A DNA stretch of 40,398 bases from JAGVLN01 sp964515755. GTDB lineage: Bacteria > Pseudomonadota > Alphaproteobacteria > Rickettsiales > JABSSG01. Shown piece by piece: positions 1-8,472 of the stretch. How positions within the stretch are numbered: position 1 is the first letter of the stretch; each line of letters opens with the position of its first letter. The translations under genes were made by a program, and so were the position numbers. The notes under the pieces are model-generated. The model did not search any database, was not told where the DNA came from, and saw only the letters and a list, made by a program, of their open reading frames with translations. Location: contig CAZEVK010000009.1 of NCBI GenBank assembly GCA_964515755.1, forward strand, positions 1-40,398, given 5' to 3'.

Positions 1-240
1 CTTATATTAACTCTTTGTATAAGAGAACATACTACTAATATATTGTCAATAGATTGTATCGTACCGTAACTAAATGAAGGATTTAAGTATATTTTATTGG
101 CGCAATAATAAGCAATTATCCAAGAATAAGTAATAGTTTAATTTTTATGATTATAGATATTTTTTGGAAAAATTTTCTTTAATGTATATTTAAAAAAATA
201 TTTGTATTACAATATAATTAATTATGGAGGTTTAAAAATT

Positions 241-1893
241 ATGCGAGAAAGAATTAGCGAAAGAACTGTTATTAAAGATTATTGGTACGAAGTACAGCAT
301 TTGGAAGAACTAGGAAATAAATGGAGTGCGGCGGCTGAGGACAGGCTTTTTATTTTACCGAACGCCAGAGCAATACGCGCATCTAAAGCATCTATTGCAC
401 AAGAACAAGCTGATGCTATGGCGCAAACCATTAACAAAACCGGAATAACAAAAAGTGATGTTGATGCTATCAAAACTCCGCGAAAAATTATGTTACCGCT
501 TAACAAAGGTGGAGATCATTGGGCGGCTATTACTGCTGATGTAACAATTGCTCCAACTGGCAAGAGATTAGTGAAGCTAAGTTTTACAGATTCGCTTGGT
601 AAAGAACAAAACTATAATTTACTACCGAAAGAAATTAAAGATGAAATGTCAAGGATTAGCGGTTTATTTGGTAGAGATGCCACTGTAACTACAGAACTAT
701 ATCCTTATACCTGGAAACAACCGGATGGGTCATCTTGTGGTCCTTATTCGTTTGCTAATTCTATTAGGTGTCTTGCTGGTAAAGGTGCAGAGCCTAATCC
801 TGGCAGAGAAGTGGTTAGAGCTCAACAATTGGATATGATGACAGATGAAGCTAATATCAGAGCATGCTCTACTAATAATGCAATAGATGATATTATACGT
901 GCTTGGGTAATAGATAGAGCCAAAGAAAATAAGTCTTTTCTTTTAGACAGCGACGCCAGGTTTACAGAAATGTGCGAGCATTTTGCTAATATTAAAAGAA
1001 GTGATATTGGAGAGGTTTTAGCGATTTTTATTGATGAAGACCCAAGGATGATGTCTTATGCGCAGAGAAGAATGCGCGAATTAATTGCTTCAGATGATAT
1101 TATAAACGCAAGCGTAGCCGCTGATAAATTAGCTGGTATTCGTGAAGAGATGAAGCATGAGAACTTAATGCAGAAATTTCAAGTTATGCTAAATATGATA
1201 GAATCTGAGACTGAAATGGGAGCAGAGAGATCATATAAATTTGTAGCAGAAATTATGGAGCATTTAGATCAAATGCAGATAGAAACTGCTACAAATAAAA
1301 TTTTTAGTTTAGGCAATGAAAAGATTACAGCTTATTTTTTGAATAATGTTGTGGATGTGGTTTCAACTAGAGCGATTGAGACGGGCTACCAGGACAAAAT
1401 GGAAGGATTAGCAACAGCCTATTCTGGTATATCTAGAGCAGAAGGTGAAATAAAAAAACTTTCTACTTCAATTACATCAAGCGATAGTCATGCTGACAAT
1501 CTGACTGCACAAGCAGCTAGCGTGCCTGTAGTAAAAGATTTAGATAAAAGTCCGGTTGAAGATTTAAAAAAGTATAAACACCTACTTAAAGAATCAATAA
1601 GAAGAAACGATGCAGGTCTTGTAAAGCAAATAGGTTACGCAATTAAAGATTTTTTTGAAGATGTAGTATCTCTTATTAGTTTCGGCACATATAAACCTAA
1701 CTATAAATTAATTAATGCTATTGAAGAACAAATTGCTCTACCACCTGTAACACCAGAATTTTCTAAAGATATTCGCAAAAGCTTTATTAAGGTTGAATTA
1801 GATAAAGTTAAAGACAGATTAAGCAGAAGTATTCCTCCTTCTCCGGCAGCTTCATCTCCAAGAAGTGCTAAAGGTCGATTTAGTAGTATGTAG
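241..1893 (+). CDS. Ulp1-like (C48) cysteine protease, probable secreted effector, paralog A
   Basis: The 550-residue protein has a C48/Ulp1-type catalytic layout near its N terminus: His93 in GGDHW, Asp117 in FTDSLG, Gln160 in WKQPDG and Cys166 in SSCGPY. This is the His-Asp-Gln-Cys set of proteases that remove ubiquitin or SUMO from host proteins. Residues about 290-410 hold one copy of a helical domain (KLAGIREEM...SYKFVAEIM) repeated three times in the next gene, and residues about 440-525 a C-terminal domain also shared with it. The last 25 residues are Ser/Pro/Ala-rich and end in RSAKGRFSSM. The ATG at 241 is chosen because GGAGG ends 10 bases upstream and the paralog starts identically (MRER.SERTVI.DYWY); an in-frame ATG at 202 lacks such a site. 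No signal peptide or membrane segment is visible. Effector status and the substrate (ubiquitin, SUMO or NEDD8) are inferred. Confidence 0.85.
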   Translation: MRERISERTVIKDYWYEVQHLEELGNKWSAAAEDRLFILPNARAIRASKASIAQEQADAMAQTINKTGITKSDVDAIKTPRKIMLPLNKGGDHWAAITADVTIAPTGKRLVKLSFTDSLGKEQNYNLLPKEIKDEMSRISGLFGRDATVTTELYPYTWKQPDGSSCGPYSFANSIRCLAGKGAEPNPGREVVRAQQLDMMTDEANIRACSTNNAIDDIIRAWVIDRAKENKSFLLDSDARFTEMCEHFANIKRSDIGEVLAIFIDEDPRMMSYAQRRMRELIASDDIINASVAADKLAGIREEMKHENLMQKFQVMLNMIESETEMGAERSYKFVAEIMEHLDQMQIETATNKIFSLGNEKITAYFLNNVVDVVSTRAIETGYQDKMEGLATAYSGISRAEGEIKKLSTSITSSDSHADNLTAQAASVPVVKDLDKSPVEDLKKYKHLLKESIRRNDAGLVKQIGYAIKDFFEDVVSLISFGTYKPNYKLINAIEEQIALPPVTPEFSKDIRKSFIKVELDKVKDRLSRSIPPSPAASSPRSAKGRFSSM

Positions 1894-2238
1894 CGAAATT
1901 TCTAAATAATAAATTCTTATGTAAGTTGAATTTATTATATAAACAATACTTATTGTAGAAATCATCGTTTTTAATAATTTAAGTTAGCCATTAAATTTTT
2001 GAAAAATTATTTCTAGATAAATTTAATAATTATTTTTATAAAGGGTTAATTTATAATTAAATAAAATGCTAAAATAAAATCTTAGTCTAATTTTTGGGCT
2101 ATATTATTACTTTCTCTGTAACTGCCTTTTAAAGACAGTTTCATTTAATAACACATAAATTTACTTAAAAAATTATCTTTGACTATGCTAAAAAATATAA
2201 TATCTTTACAATATCATTAATTATGAGGAGCAATAATT
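1894..2238. other. Intergenic spacer between the tandem proteases, no gene
   Basis: No coding sequence is supported in this very AT-rich spacer. It holds an inverted repeat directly after the first protease gene (AATAAATTC at 1908-1916 with GAATTTATT at 1928-1936), which could act as a weak terminator although it lacks GC pairs and a clear U-run. A second imperfect one is AACTGCCTTT at 2120-2129 with AAAGACAGTT at 2131-2140. The last 35 bases repeat the leader of the first protease gene. Confidence 0.5.
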
Positions 2239-2244
2239 ATGCGT
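2206..2244 (+). repeat. Leader and start region duplicated from the first protease gene
   Basis: TTACAATATCATTAATTATG followed by a GAGGAG ribosome site and ATGCGTGAAAG closely matches 207-250 (TTACAATATAATTAATTATG, GGAGG, ATGCGAGAAAG). The duplication therefore took in the untranslated leader as well as the gene, so the two proteases probably share expression control. Confidence 0.6.
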
Positions 2245-4554
2245 GAAAGAAAAAGTGAAAGAACGGTTATTCAAGATTATTGGTATACAAATGCGCATTT
2301 AGAAGATTTAGGAATGCAATGGCGAAAAGGAGCAGAAGATAGACTCTTTATTCCTATTAGCAAACCAGATGAATTTGTGGAGGAACTTAAATTTGTAACT
2401 GGAATAACACAAAGTGATGTTGATGATATTAAAACTCCACGTAAAGTTATGTTACCCCTTAACAGAGGTGGAGATCATTGGACAGCGATTACTGCTGATG
2501 TAACAATTGCTCCGAATGGCAAAAAAGTAGTAAAGCTAAGCTTTACAGATTCACTTGGTAAAGAACAAAATTATGATTTATTACCTAAAGAAATTAAAGA
2601 TGAAATGTCAAGGATTAGCGATTTATTTGGTAAAGATGCCACAGTGACCACTGAACTATATCCTTATACCTGGAAACAACCGGATGGATCATCTTGCGGT
2701 CCTTATTCATTTGCTAATGCGGTTAGGTGTCTTGATGGTAAGGGTGTTGAACCTAATCCTGGCAGAGAAGTGGTTAGAGCTCAGCAATTGGATATGATGA
2801 CTAATGGCGTTGCAATTAAGTCATGCTCTACCAATGATAAAGTAGATGAAATTATTCGTACTTGGGTCATTGATAGAATATCAAATGATCAGCCATTCGA
2901 GATAAATAATTATGCCCAATTTATGGAAATGGCTAAGCACTACGCTAATGTAACTCAATCAGAGACTGCAGAAGATATTAAAATAATGTTCCTAATCGAA
3001 AACAATAGGAATGCTTATGATGACGGAAATTTAGTTTTACCTTATGTACAACGAAGAATGGGCGAATTAGTAGCTTCAGATGAAATTATTAGCATAAGTG
3101 TATCTGCTGATAAATTAGCTTCTATTCATGAAGAGATGAAAGATAAAAATTCAATGCAGAAATTTGAAAACATGCGTGAAGCAATAGCATCTGAAGTAGG
3201 GACAGTTGAGTCTTATAAATTTGCTGCAGAAATTATGCATCACTTATCTGAAATGCATATAGATGGAGCTATGGCAAAAATCAATGAGCTAAAAGATTCT
3301 GAGATTGGAGAATATTGCTTAAACATTGCTCTTGAAGCAGTTTCAACTCGAGATATTGAAGCAAATTATACAGCCAAAATGGAAGCTCAAGCTCAAGCTT
3401 ATTTAGCGGTATACAATATTGGAGTTACAGAAGAGAAGTTACAAGCTGATATTCAAGAAAATCAAAGTAAAAACCTGGATAATCCGAGTGAAAACATGGA
3501 CTTAGCTGGCGCTATTCATGATAAAATTAAAGATGAAGATTCAATGCGAAAATTTGAAGATATGCGCGAGAAGGTAGAATTTTTACTGGGAGAGGTTGAG
3601 TCTTACAGATTTATTGCAGAAATTATGCAAGATTTATCTAGAGTGGATGTAGAGAGTGCCCAAATAAAAATTACAGAATTACAATATCCTGAGATCGAAA
3701 GTGATTGTTTGGATATTATCGAAGGTATAACTTATGAGGCTGAATCTGTAGCAAAAATGGAAGCACAAGCTCAAAATTATTTAGCAGTATACGAGGCTGC
3801 AGTTAAAGAAGAGAAGTTAGGGCCTAGTAACGGCAGAAACTCCGATGTTTATGATGATATTCCAATTTTGCCTGCCGATAAATTAGCTGTTATTCATAAC
3901 AAGATGCAGAATGAAAATTCGATGCAGAAATTTGAAGACATGCGCGAGAAGGTAGAATTTTTACTGGGCGAAGTTGAGTCCTACAAATTTATTGCAGAAA
4001 TTATAGAATATTTATCTAGAGAAGATGTGGAAGGGGCGGAGCTAAAAATTACTGAGCTTGAATACCCCGATATTATAAGCTATTGTTTAAAAACTATTGA
4101 TGAGGTAACTTCTGAACCAGGTTATGTCTCTAAAATGGAATCTCAAGCCAAAAATTATTTAGAAGTATATGAAGCAGCAACTAAAGTAAAAGAACCAATA
4201 GACCAAGAGCCACATGACGAAAACTTGGCACAAATATCAGAAGTACTTAAAGAGGCAATAAGCAGAAATGATGCAGGTATCGTACAGCAGCTAGGTTATG
4301 CAATAAAAGATTGGAGTGAAAACATAATGTCTTCGCTCACTGGTAGTGTTACTAGTTATCAATTACTTGATCAGGTTGAAAAAAAATTGAAACTTCCTCC
4401 TGTCGCTTCTGATATTACAAAAGAAGAGCGTAAAGTTTTTCTTCAAAACGAACTAGATGAAATCAAAAAGAAAATAGGGGACGCTAACGCTTCCTCAGTC
4501 AATACTTCTTCAACAGCGTCAGTTCTAAGGAGGTCAGATAATAGAGGAAGATAG
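2239..4554 (+). CDS. Ulp1-like (C48) cysteine protease with three internal repeats, probable secreted effector, paralog B
   Basis: This 771-residue protein is a tandem paralog of the preceding gene. The N-terminal 230 residues are closely similar and keep every catalytic residue: His80 (GGDHW), Asp104 (FTDSLG), Gln147 (WKQPDG) and Cys153 (SSCGPY), with the same His-Asp spacing of 24 residues. After it come three copies of a 126-130 residue helical unit, each running from a K/DLA.IH..M motif through SYKF.AEI to KME.QA..YL.VY. Then comes the shared C-terminal domain (RNDAG.V.QLGYAIKDW) and a Ser/Thr/Ala-rich tail ending RRSDNRGR. The start is supported by GAGGAG eight bases upstream. No signal peptide or transmembrane span is visible. 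Family knowledge points to deubiquitinase or deSUMOylase activity; export by a type IV or type I system is inferred. Confidence 0.85.
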   Translation: MRERKSERTVIQDYWYTNAHLEDLGMQWRKGAEDRLFIPISKPDEFVEELKFVTGITQSDVDDIKTPRKVMLPLNRGGDHWTAITADVTIAPNGKKVVKLSFTDSLGKEQNYDLLPKEIKDEMSRISDLFGKDATVTTELYPYTWKQPDGSSCGPYSFANAVRCLDGKGVEPNPGREVVRAQQLDMMTNGVAIKSCSTNDKVDEIIRTWVIDRISNDQPFEINNYAQFMEMAKHYANVTQSETAEDIKIMFLIENNRNAYDDGNLVLPYVQRRMGELVASDEIISISVSADKLASIHEEMKDKNSMQKFENMREAIASEVGTVESYKFAAEIMHHLSEMHIDGAMAKINELKDSEIGEYCLNIALEAVSTRDIEANYTAKMEAQAQAYLAVYNIGVTEEKLQADIQENQSKNLDNPSENMDLAGAIHDKIKDEDSMRKFEDMREKVEFLLGEVESYRFIAEIMQDLSRVDVESAQIKITELQYPEIESDCLDIIEGITYEAESVAKMEAQAQNYLAVYEAAVKEEKLGPSNGRNSDVYDDIPILPADKLAVIHNKMQNENSMQKFEDMREKVEFLLGEVESYKFIAEIIEYLSREDVEGAELKITELEYPDIISYCLKTIDEVTSEPGYVSKMESQAKNYLEVYEAATKVKEPIDQEPHDENLAQISEVLKEAISRNDAGIVQQLGYAIKDWSENIMSSLTGSVTSYQLLDQVEKKLKLPPVASDITKEERKVFLQNELDEIKKKIGDANASSVNTSSTASVLRRSDNRGR
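3109..4190 (+). repeat. Three tandem coding repeats of 126-130 codons
   Basis: Units begin near 3109, 3498 and 3876; the equivalent codons for SMQKFE/SMRKFE lie at 3151, 3541 and 3919, giving periods of 390 and 378 bases. Units 2 and 3 remain nearly identical in DNA over about 70 bases (3556-3626 against 3934-4004), so the last duplication is recent. The homologous unit occurs once in the upstream paralog. Confidence 0.8.
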
Positions 4555-4689
4555 ATAATTATTATACTAAGATGTAAAAAGCAATTATCTATATGAATTT
4601 TAAAATTGCGGGTGAAGGAAAAAGCAAGAGCAGGCAGTTAGGGCAAAGACTTCTCGGAAATTACCTCATTTTTTATTTACAGTACATTG

Positions 4690-5304
4690 TTATATAACCA
4701 ATGATACCGCAATGCATATCATCATCGCGCCGGCAATGCAGTCGAAGATTTTCCAAGCCGTTGGCTTTTTAAATAATGGTATTAAAGATTTAGCTCCATA
4801 ACCAATTGTAAAAAACCAAAGAAATGATACTAAGCTTGCTCCAAATGCAAAAAAGGGACGTTGTTCCGCAGGGAATTGCGCGCCTACACTACCGATTAAC
4901 ATGCAAGTATCTATATATACATGAGGGTTTAATAAACTAACAGCTAATGACATCAAAATCAGTTTTTTTAAGCTTAATTTTTGTCCTTTGCTATCTATTT
5001 TCAAAGATTGATTTTTAAATGCCATCCAGAAAGATCTTAGACCGTAACAAGTTAAAAATATCGCTCCTCCCCAACGTGACACCATAAGAACAATTTCATT
5101 AGAAGCAATTATTGCTCCTAATCCGCCTACGCCAACACTAATTAAAATAGCGTCTATAGATGCGCATATTAAAGCAATAAGTCCAACATGATTTTGCTGA
5201 ATTCCTTGTTTTAGGACGAAAGCGTTTTGTGCGCCAATAGCAACGATAAGTCCTTACATAATTATAAATCCTTCAGCGAAAGGATAAAACCAAGTCATAT
5301 TCAT
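4690..5304 (-). pseudogene. ArgO/LysE-family amino acid exporter broken by an early stop codon
   Basis: Read from the ATG at 5304, the frame gives MNMTWFYPFAEGFIIM, then TAA (5254-5256), then an otherwise intact ArgO-like protein: GLIVAIGAQNAFVLKQGIQQ, a WGG.IFL segment, AVSLLNPHVYIDTCMLIGS and FFAFGASLVSFLWFF. With codon 17 restored it would be 204 residues, the usual length for this family of inner-membrane arginine/lysine exporters. The start overlaps the trxB stop as ATGA, the hallmark of translational coupling, so this was once the last gene of that operon. The only downstream ATG (5085) would give 131 residues lacking the conserved first helices. A one-base change of a Ser TCA or Leu TTA codon would explain the stop. 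Genuine decay or a sequencing error remain the two options. Confidence 0.8.
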
Positions 5305-6248
5305 TTTTTCTGTTCTGATAAATATCGTTCAGCTTCAAGAGCAGCCATACAACCTGTGCCTGCGGCTGTTACTGCTTGTCTGAAAATCTTATCTTGGACA
5401 TCGCCGGCGGCAAATACTCCTTTAATACTAGTTTGAGTACTGTTAGGGGCAGTGATTATGTAATTTTCAGTATCCATTTTAAGTGTGCCAACAAACAAAG
5501 AAGTGTTAGGAACATGACCAATAGCAATAAAAATTCCATCGAATTTTAGTTCTTGAGTTATACCATTTTGAGTGTCTTTTAATCTAACTCCTGTAACATT
5601 TAGAGGTTCATCGGTACCTAAAATTTCATCTATTGCATGATTCCAAATTATCTTGATCTTTGGATTAGCCATTAGCCTTTCTTGTAATATTTTTTCTGCT
5701 CTTAAAGTATCTCGACGATGAATTAAGGTTACTTTGTTTGCAAATTTAGTAAGGTATAAAGCTTCTTCTACTGCAGTATTACCACCTCCAACAATTGCTA
5801 TTTCTTTATTTTTGAAGAAAAAACCATCGCATGTTGCGCAACCTGAAACTCCAAATCCACGAAATTTTTTTTCACTTTCAATACCAAGCCATTTTGCTTG
5901 AGCGCCGGTAGCAATAATCACAGTGTCTGCCGTATAATTATTGCCTGATTCTCCTATTGCAGAGATTGGTTGGCTTTTTAGATTAATCTCTTTAATATGA
6001 TCGTTGATGATATTAGTACCAACATGTTTAGCTTGAGCTTCCATTTGTTGCATTAACCAAGGTCCTTGGATTATATCGGCAAATCCTGGATAATTTTCTA
6101 CATCGGTAGTTACCATTAATTGGCCACCTGGTTCCATACCTCTAACTAAAATTGGTTTTAAATCAGCGCGAGCAGCATAAATTGCAGCAGTGCATCCAGC
6201 AGGGCCAGAACCAATTATTAGAACTTTTGTATGAAAATTTTGACTCAT
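5301..6248 (-). CDS. trxB: Thioredoxin reductase
   Basis: This 315-residue flavoprotein transfers electrons from NADPH through FAD to thioredoxin in the cytoplasm. Visible motifs are the FAD-binding GSGPAG (residues 13-18), the redox-active CATC pair (Cys137 and Cys140, in GCATCDGFFF), the NADPH-binding GGGNTA (154-159) followed by HRRDTLRA, and the C-terminal FAD motif GVFAAGDVQD. Length and order match the low-molecular-weight bacterial enzyme. It lies 11 bases after an alpha/beta hydrolase gene on the same strand, and its stop overlaps the start of the broken argO gene. Nothing appears damaged. Confidence 0.97.
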   Translation of the reverse strand: MSQNFHTKVLIIGSGPAGCTAAIYAARADLKPILVRGMEPGGQLMVTTDVENYPGFADIIQGPWLMQQMEAQAKHVGTNIINDHIKEINLKSQPISAIGESGNNYTADTVIIATGAQAKWLGIESEKKFRGFGVSGCATCDGFFFKNKEIAIVGGGNTAVEEALYLTKFANKVTLIHRRDTLRAEKILQERLMANPKIKIIWNHAIDEILGTDEPLNVTGVRLKDTQNGITQELKFDGIFIAIGHVPNTSLFVGTLKMDTENYIITAPNSTQTSIKGVFAAGDVQDKIFRQAVTAAGTGCMAALEAERYLSEQKK

Positions 6249-6259
6249 ATAATACCTAT

Positions 6260-7126
6260 TTAATTAAGTAACCAGTTTTTAACAAGCGAGATTTGTTCTT
6301 CATCCATTAGAGATGGCGCATGTCCCACGTTTTTAATCACTACTTCTGTGCAATCTTGATGGGTTAGTTTCATTTGTGCTACTGTTAGCATAGATAAAAT
6401 ATTTGAAAATTCACCTCTTAATACAAGCACAGGTAGTGTTTTTTTCAGTGTATTCCAAAATCCCCAAAGATTAGCATCAGTTGAGTAGGTTGCTGGAGAC
6501 TGAAAAGTCGTGCTGATTTGTGGATCATAATTTAATTTATAACTACCGTCACTATTTTGTATTATACTGTGTTTAGTAAAATGCTGCCATTTATCTTCAC
6601 CGTTAATTCCGAAATTTCTAAAAGTGTCTTTCAAATATAATTTTCCTTCTGCAAAGCTAGAAAAAGTCTGATATTTTGATACATATTCAGCTATTTTTGC
6701 TAGAGCTTTGGCAGGAATATATGCTCCAATGTCATTAAGCACCATCTTTTTGATTGTTTTACGAAACACTGTAGCATAAATCATGCCAATAATGCCGCCC
6801 ATTGATGTGCCAATATAATAAGCTTCATTAATATTTATGGCTATTAAAAAATTATGTAAGTCAGCTACATATTGCTTATAAGAATAATAACTAGGATTTG
6901 TTGCATATTCACTTCTGCCTCTGCCAATCACATCTATACATATTACGCGAAAATTTTTAGCAAGTTCAGGCGCTATATAATCAAAATCATGAGCGTTCCT
7001 GGTTAATCCATGTACACAAATAACAGGATAAGCATCTGGCTTTCCCCACTCAATATAAGCCAATTTGCGATTGCGGCTTAATTTTGAAGAGTCTCTAACT
7101 AAACAGTCCTTATATTGCGGTTCCAT
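6260..7126 (-). CDS. Alpha/beta-fold hydrolase
   Basis: The 288-residue protein has the alpha/beta-hydrolase fold: oxyanion-hole HGLTRN (His39-Gly40), DVIGRGRS, the nucleophile elbow GTSMGG with Ser108, an acidic residue in LRGEFSN, and the catalytic His in NVGHAPSLMD near the end. The substrate cannot be read from the sequence; close families include esterases and epoxide or C-C bond hydrolases. Its start overlaps the end of the AEC permease gene by 17 bases and trxB follows 11 bases downstream, so the genes are probably cotranscribed. No signal peptide is seen, so it is likely cytoplasmic. Confidence 0.85.
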   Translation of the reverse strand: MEPQYKDCLVRDSSKLSRNRKLAYIEWGKPDAYPVICVHGLTRNAHDFDYIAPELAKNFRVICIDVIGRGRSEYATNPSYYSYKQYVADLHNFLIAININEAYYIGTSMGGIIGMIYATVFRKTIKKMVLNDIGAYIPAKALAKIAEYVSKYQTFSSFAEGKLYLKDTFRNFGINGEDKWQHFTKHSIIQNSDGSYKLNYDPQISTTFQSPATYSTDANLWGFWNTLKKTLPVLVLRGEFSNILSMLTVAQMKLTHQDCTEVVIKNVGHAPSLMDEEQISLVKNWLLN

Positions 7127-8057
7127 AAGTCAAAATAAATTTAATTATTAATGGTATGTAAATTATAGCAGTGACCGTTGTGAGCATCACTGAAACTGCG
7201 ACTTTTTCAGGTTGTATATTAAATATTGTTGCAATGACTAAAGAAGTAACAGCCAATGGTATAAAAGTAGCAACCATAAATAATTGGTGTAAATCATGCG
7301 AATAAAGATGAGTTATATTTCGATCAATTATAACTAATCCTAACGTAACTGCTGGCCATACTATATATCGCGCTAAAGCCACCATACCTAAAAATTTAAA
7401 ATCTATTTTTAAGCTTTTAGTTGCTGCTAGGCTTAATCCAATTATCATCATACCAATAACGGTATATAAACCACTAACATTGCTAGTGAATTTAGTAAAA
7501 ATTGGGTGAATTTGAGTACCAAAGTAATTGAAAATTATTCCCAATATAAAAGCGTAAAGAGTTGGTAATTTTATCAGTTTTATAAAACTATTACGTGCTG
7601 TGTACTTACCCGCTGCTGAAATATAAAAACCTAGACTATTTTCATACAAAGATACGCCAACTACTATAAAGAAAAAAGGTACGGAATATTCTTGCCCAAA
7701 AATTGCAGTAACTATGGGAAACAACATATATCCTACATTGCCAGTACCGGCAGAGTAAGCAATTATATTTTTGATTTCATTGTCCCATATTTTTTTACTT
7801 AAGTAATAAAATGTAATACAAATCAAGCATGATATGACAAAAAATATAATTGGTATTAGAAATAAGGTATGTTCAACTTTTGTATGAACGAGATTATGGA
7901 ATATTGCTATAGGATTAATTAAGTAGAATAATAACTTGGCAATTGTTTCGCGATCAAGTTTTAATACTTTACCGCCAACGTAACCCATTATTATATAAAT
8001 AAATAGCGGTATCATTACCGCTGTCGTCAAAAGAAATAATGAATCTGAGCTTTGCAT
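7110..8057 (-). CDS. AEC-family (auxin efflux carrier-like) permease
   Basis: This hydrophobic protein of about 315 residues has some ten predicted membrane spans and the AEC pattern: an N-terminal segment IPLFIYIIMGYVGGKVLKLD, then YSAGTGNVGYMLFPIV with the conserved Gly-Asn, and late helices around VATFIPLAVTSLVIATIF. Family members export malonate, other carboxylates or amino acids; the substrate here is unknown. I prefer the ATG at 8057. An in-frame GTG at 8084 would add nine residues but lies inside a strong inverted repeat that ends the rpsU transcript; neither start has a good ribosome site. The 3' end overlaps the alpha/beta hydrolase gene. A second, decayed AEC fragment lies at 33890-34183. 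Confidence 0.85.
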   Translation of the reverse strand: MQSSDSLFLLTTAVMIPLFIYIIMGYVGGKVLKLDRETIAKLLFYLINPIAIFHNLVHTKVEHTLFLIPIIFFVISCLICITFYYLSKKIWDNEIKNIIAYSAGTGNVGYMLFPIVTAIFGQEYSVPFFFIVVGVSLYENSLGFYISAAGKYTARNSFIKLIKLPTLYAFILGIIFNYFGTQIHPIFTKFTSNVSGLYTVIGMMIIGLSLAATKSLKIDFKFLGMVALARYIVWPAVTLGLVIIDRNITHLYSHDLHQLFMVATFIPLAVTSLVIATIFNIQPEKVAVSVMLTTVTAIIYIPLIIKFILTYGTAI

Positions 8058-8071
8058 TTTATCAACACTTG

Positions 8072-8128
8072 CTAAAAAACCCACACATTAACAGGTTATT
8101 TTTAACATATTATGTATGGGTTTTTTAG
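8072..8128. terminator. Inverted repeat, probable bidirectional or rpsU terminator
   Basis: CTAAAAAACCCA (8072-8083) is perfectly complementary to TGGGTTTTTTAG (8117-8128), and four more pairs follow after one mismatch. The arms are A-rich then T-rich in both directions. It lies 19 bases after the rpsU stop on the minus strand, where the hairpin is read with its T-run at the 3' arm. The loop of about 23 bases is long for an intrinsic terminator. Confidence 0.6.
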
Positions 8129-8146
8129 TTTTTACTACTAAGAAAA

Positions 8147-8347
8147 TTATGATTCTTGTATTCTTTTACGATCAACTTTTCTTCGACGTCTTTCGTTTTC
8201 TTCAGCTTTTCGCTTACGCTTTGCTGAAGGCGTCTCAAAATGACGACTTAACTTCATTTCTCTATATAACCCTTCGCGCTGCATCTTTTTTTTCAACATG
8301 CGAAGAGCTTGTTCAATATTTCCAGAGTGAATGCTAACGTATACCAG
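8147..8347 (-). CDS. rpsU: 30S ribosomal protein S21
   Basis: The 66-residue reading frame matches alphaproteobacterial S21: IEQALRMLKKKMQREGLYRE, then MKLSRHFETPSAKRKRKAEE and a basic tail. S21 joins the small subunit and helps mRNA base-pair with the 16S 3' end. No ATG, GTG or TTG lies at the right place. The best start is CTG (8345-8347), eight bases after AAGGGG, giving MVYVSIHSGN; ATT at 8351-8353 would be too close to that site. The divergent neighbour is a COQ9-family gene, a pairing I recall from many alphaproteobacteria. A terminator-like inverted repeat follows. Confidence 0.88.
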   Translation of the reverse strand: MVYVSIHSGNIEQALRMLKKKMQREGLYREMKLSRHFETPSAKRKRKAEENERRRRKVDRKRIQES

Positions 8348-8391
8348 TGTAATTACCCCTTTCTTGAGAGCTTTAAAATGTTAAGTTACAA

Positions 8392-8415
8392 ATTTATCTA
8401 TGAAATTAGATAAAT
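8392..8415. promoter_or_regulatory. Perfect inverted repeat in the rpsU/COQ9 divergent promoter region
   Basis: ATTTATCTA (8392-8400) and TAGATAAAT (8407-8415) are exact reverse complements separated by six bases. The element lies between the two divergent genes, so it could be an operator or a hairpin in the COQ9 leader. No function is assigned. Confidence 0.35.
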
Positions 8416-8472
8416 ATGATATCTTTATAATTAATTTTATTGTAAAAAGCAAACAATAATATCATTCAAGTT

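Noticed and set aside
2179..2201. TTGACT at 2179-2184 with TATAAT at 2196-2201 as promoter of the second protease.
   Set aside because: The spacing is only 11 bases, far from the 16-18 required, so it is not supported as one promoter.
241..4554. A CidA-CidB-like toxin-antidote pair, since CidB also carries a Ulp1-type domain.
   Set aside because: Both genes are proteases of the same family; no small CidA-like partner lies upstream, and no nuclease domain is visible.
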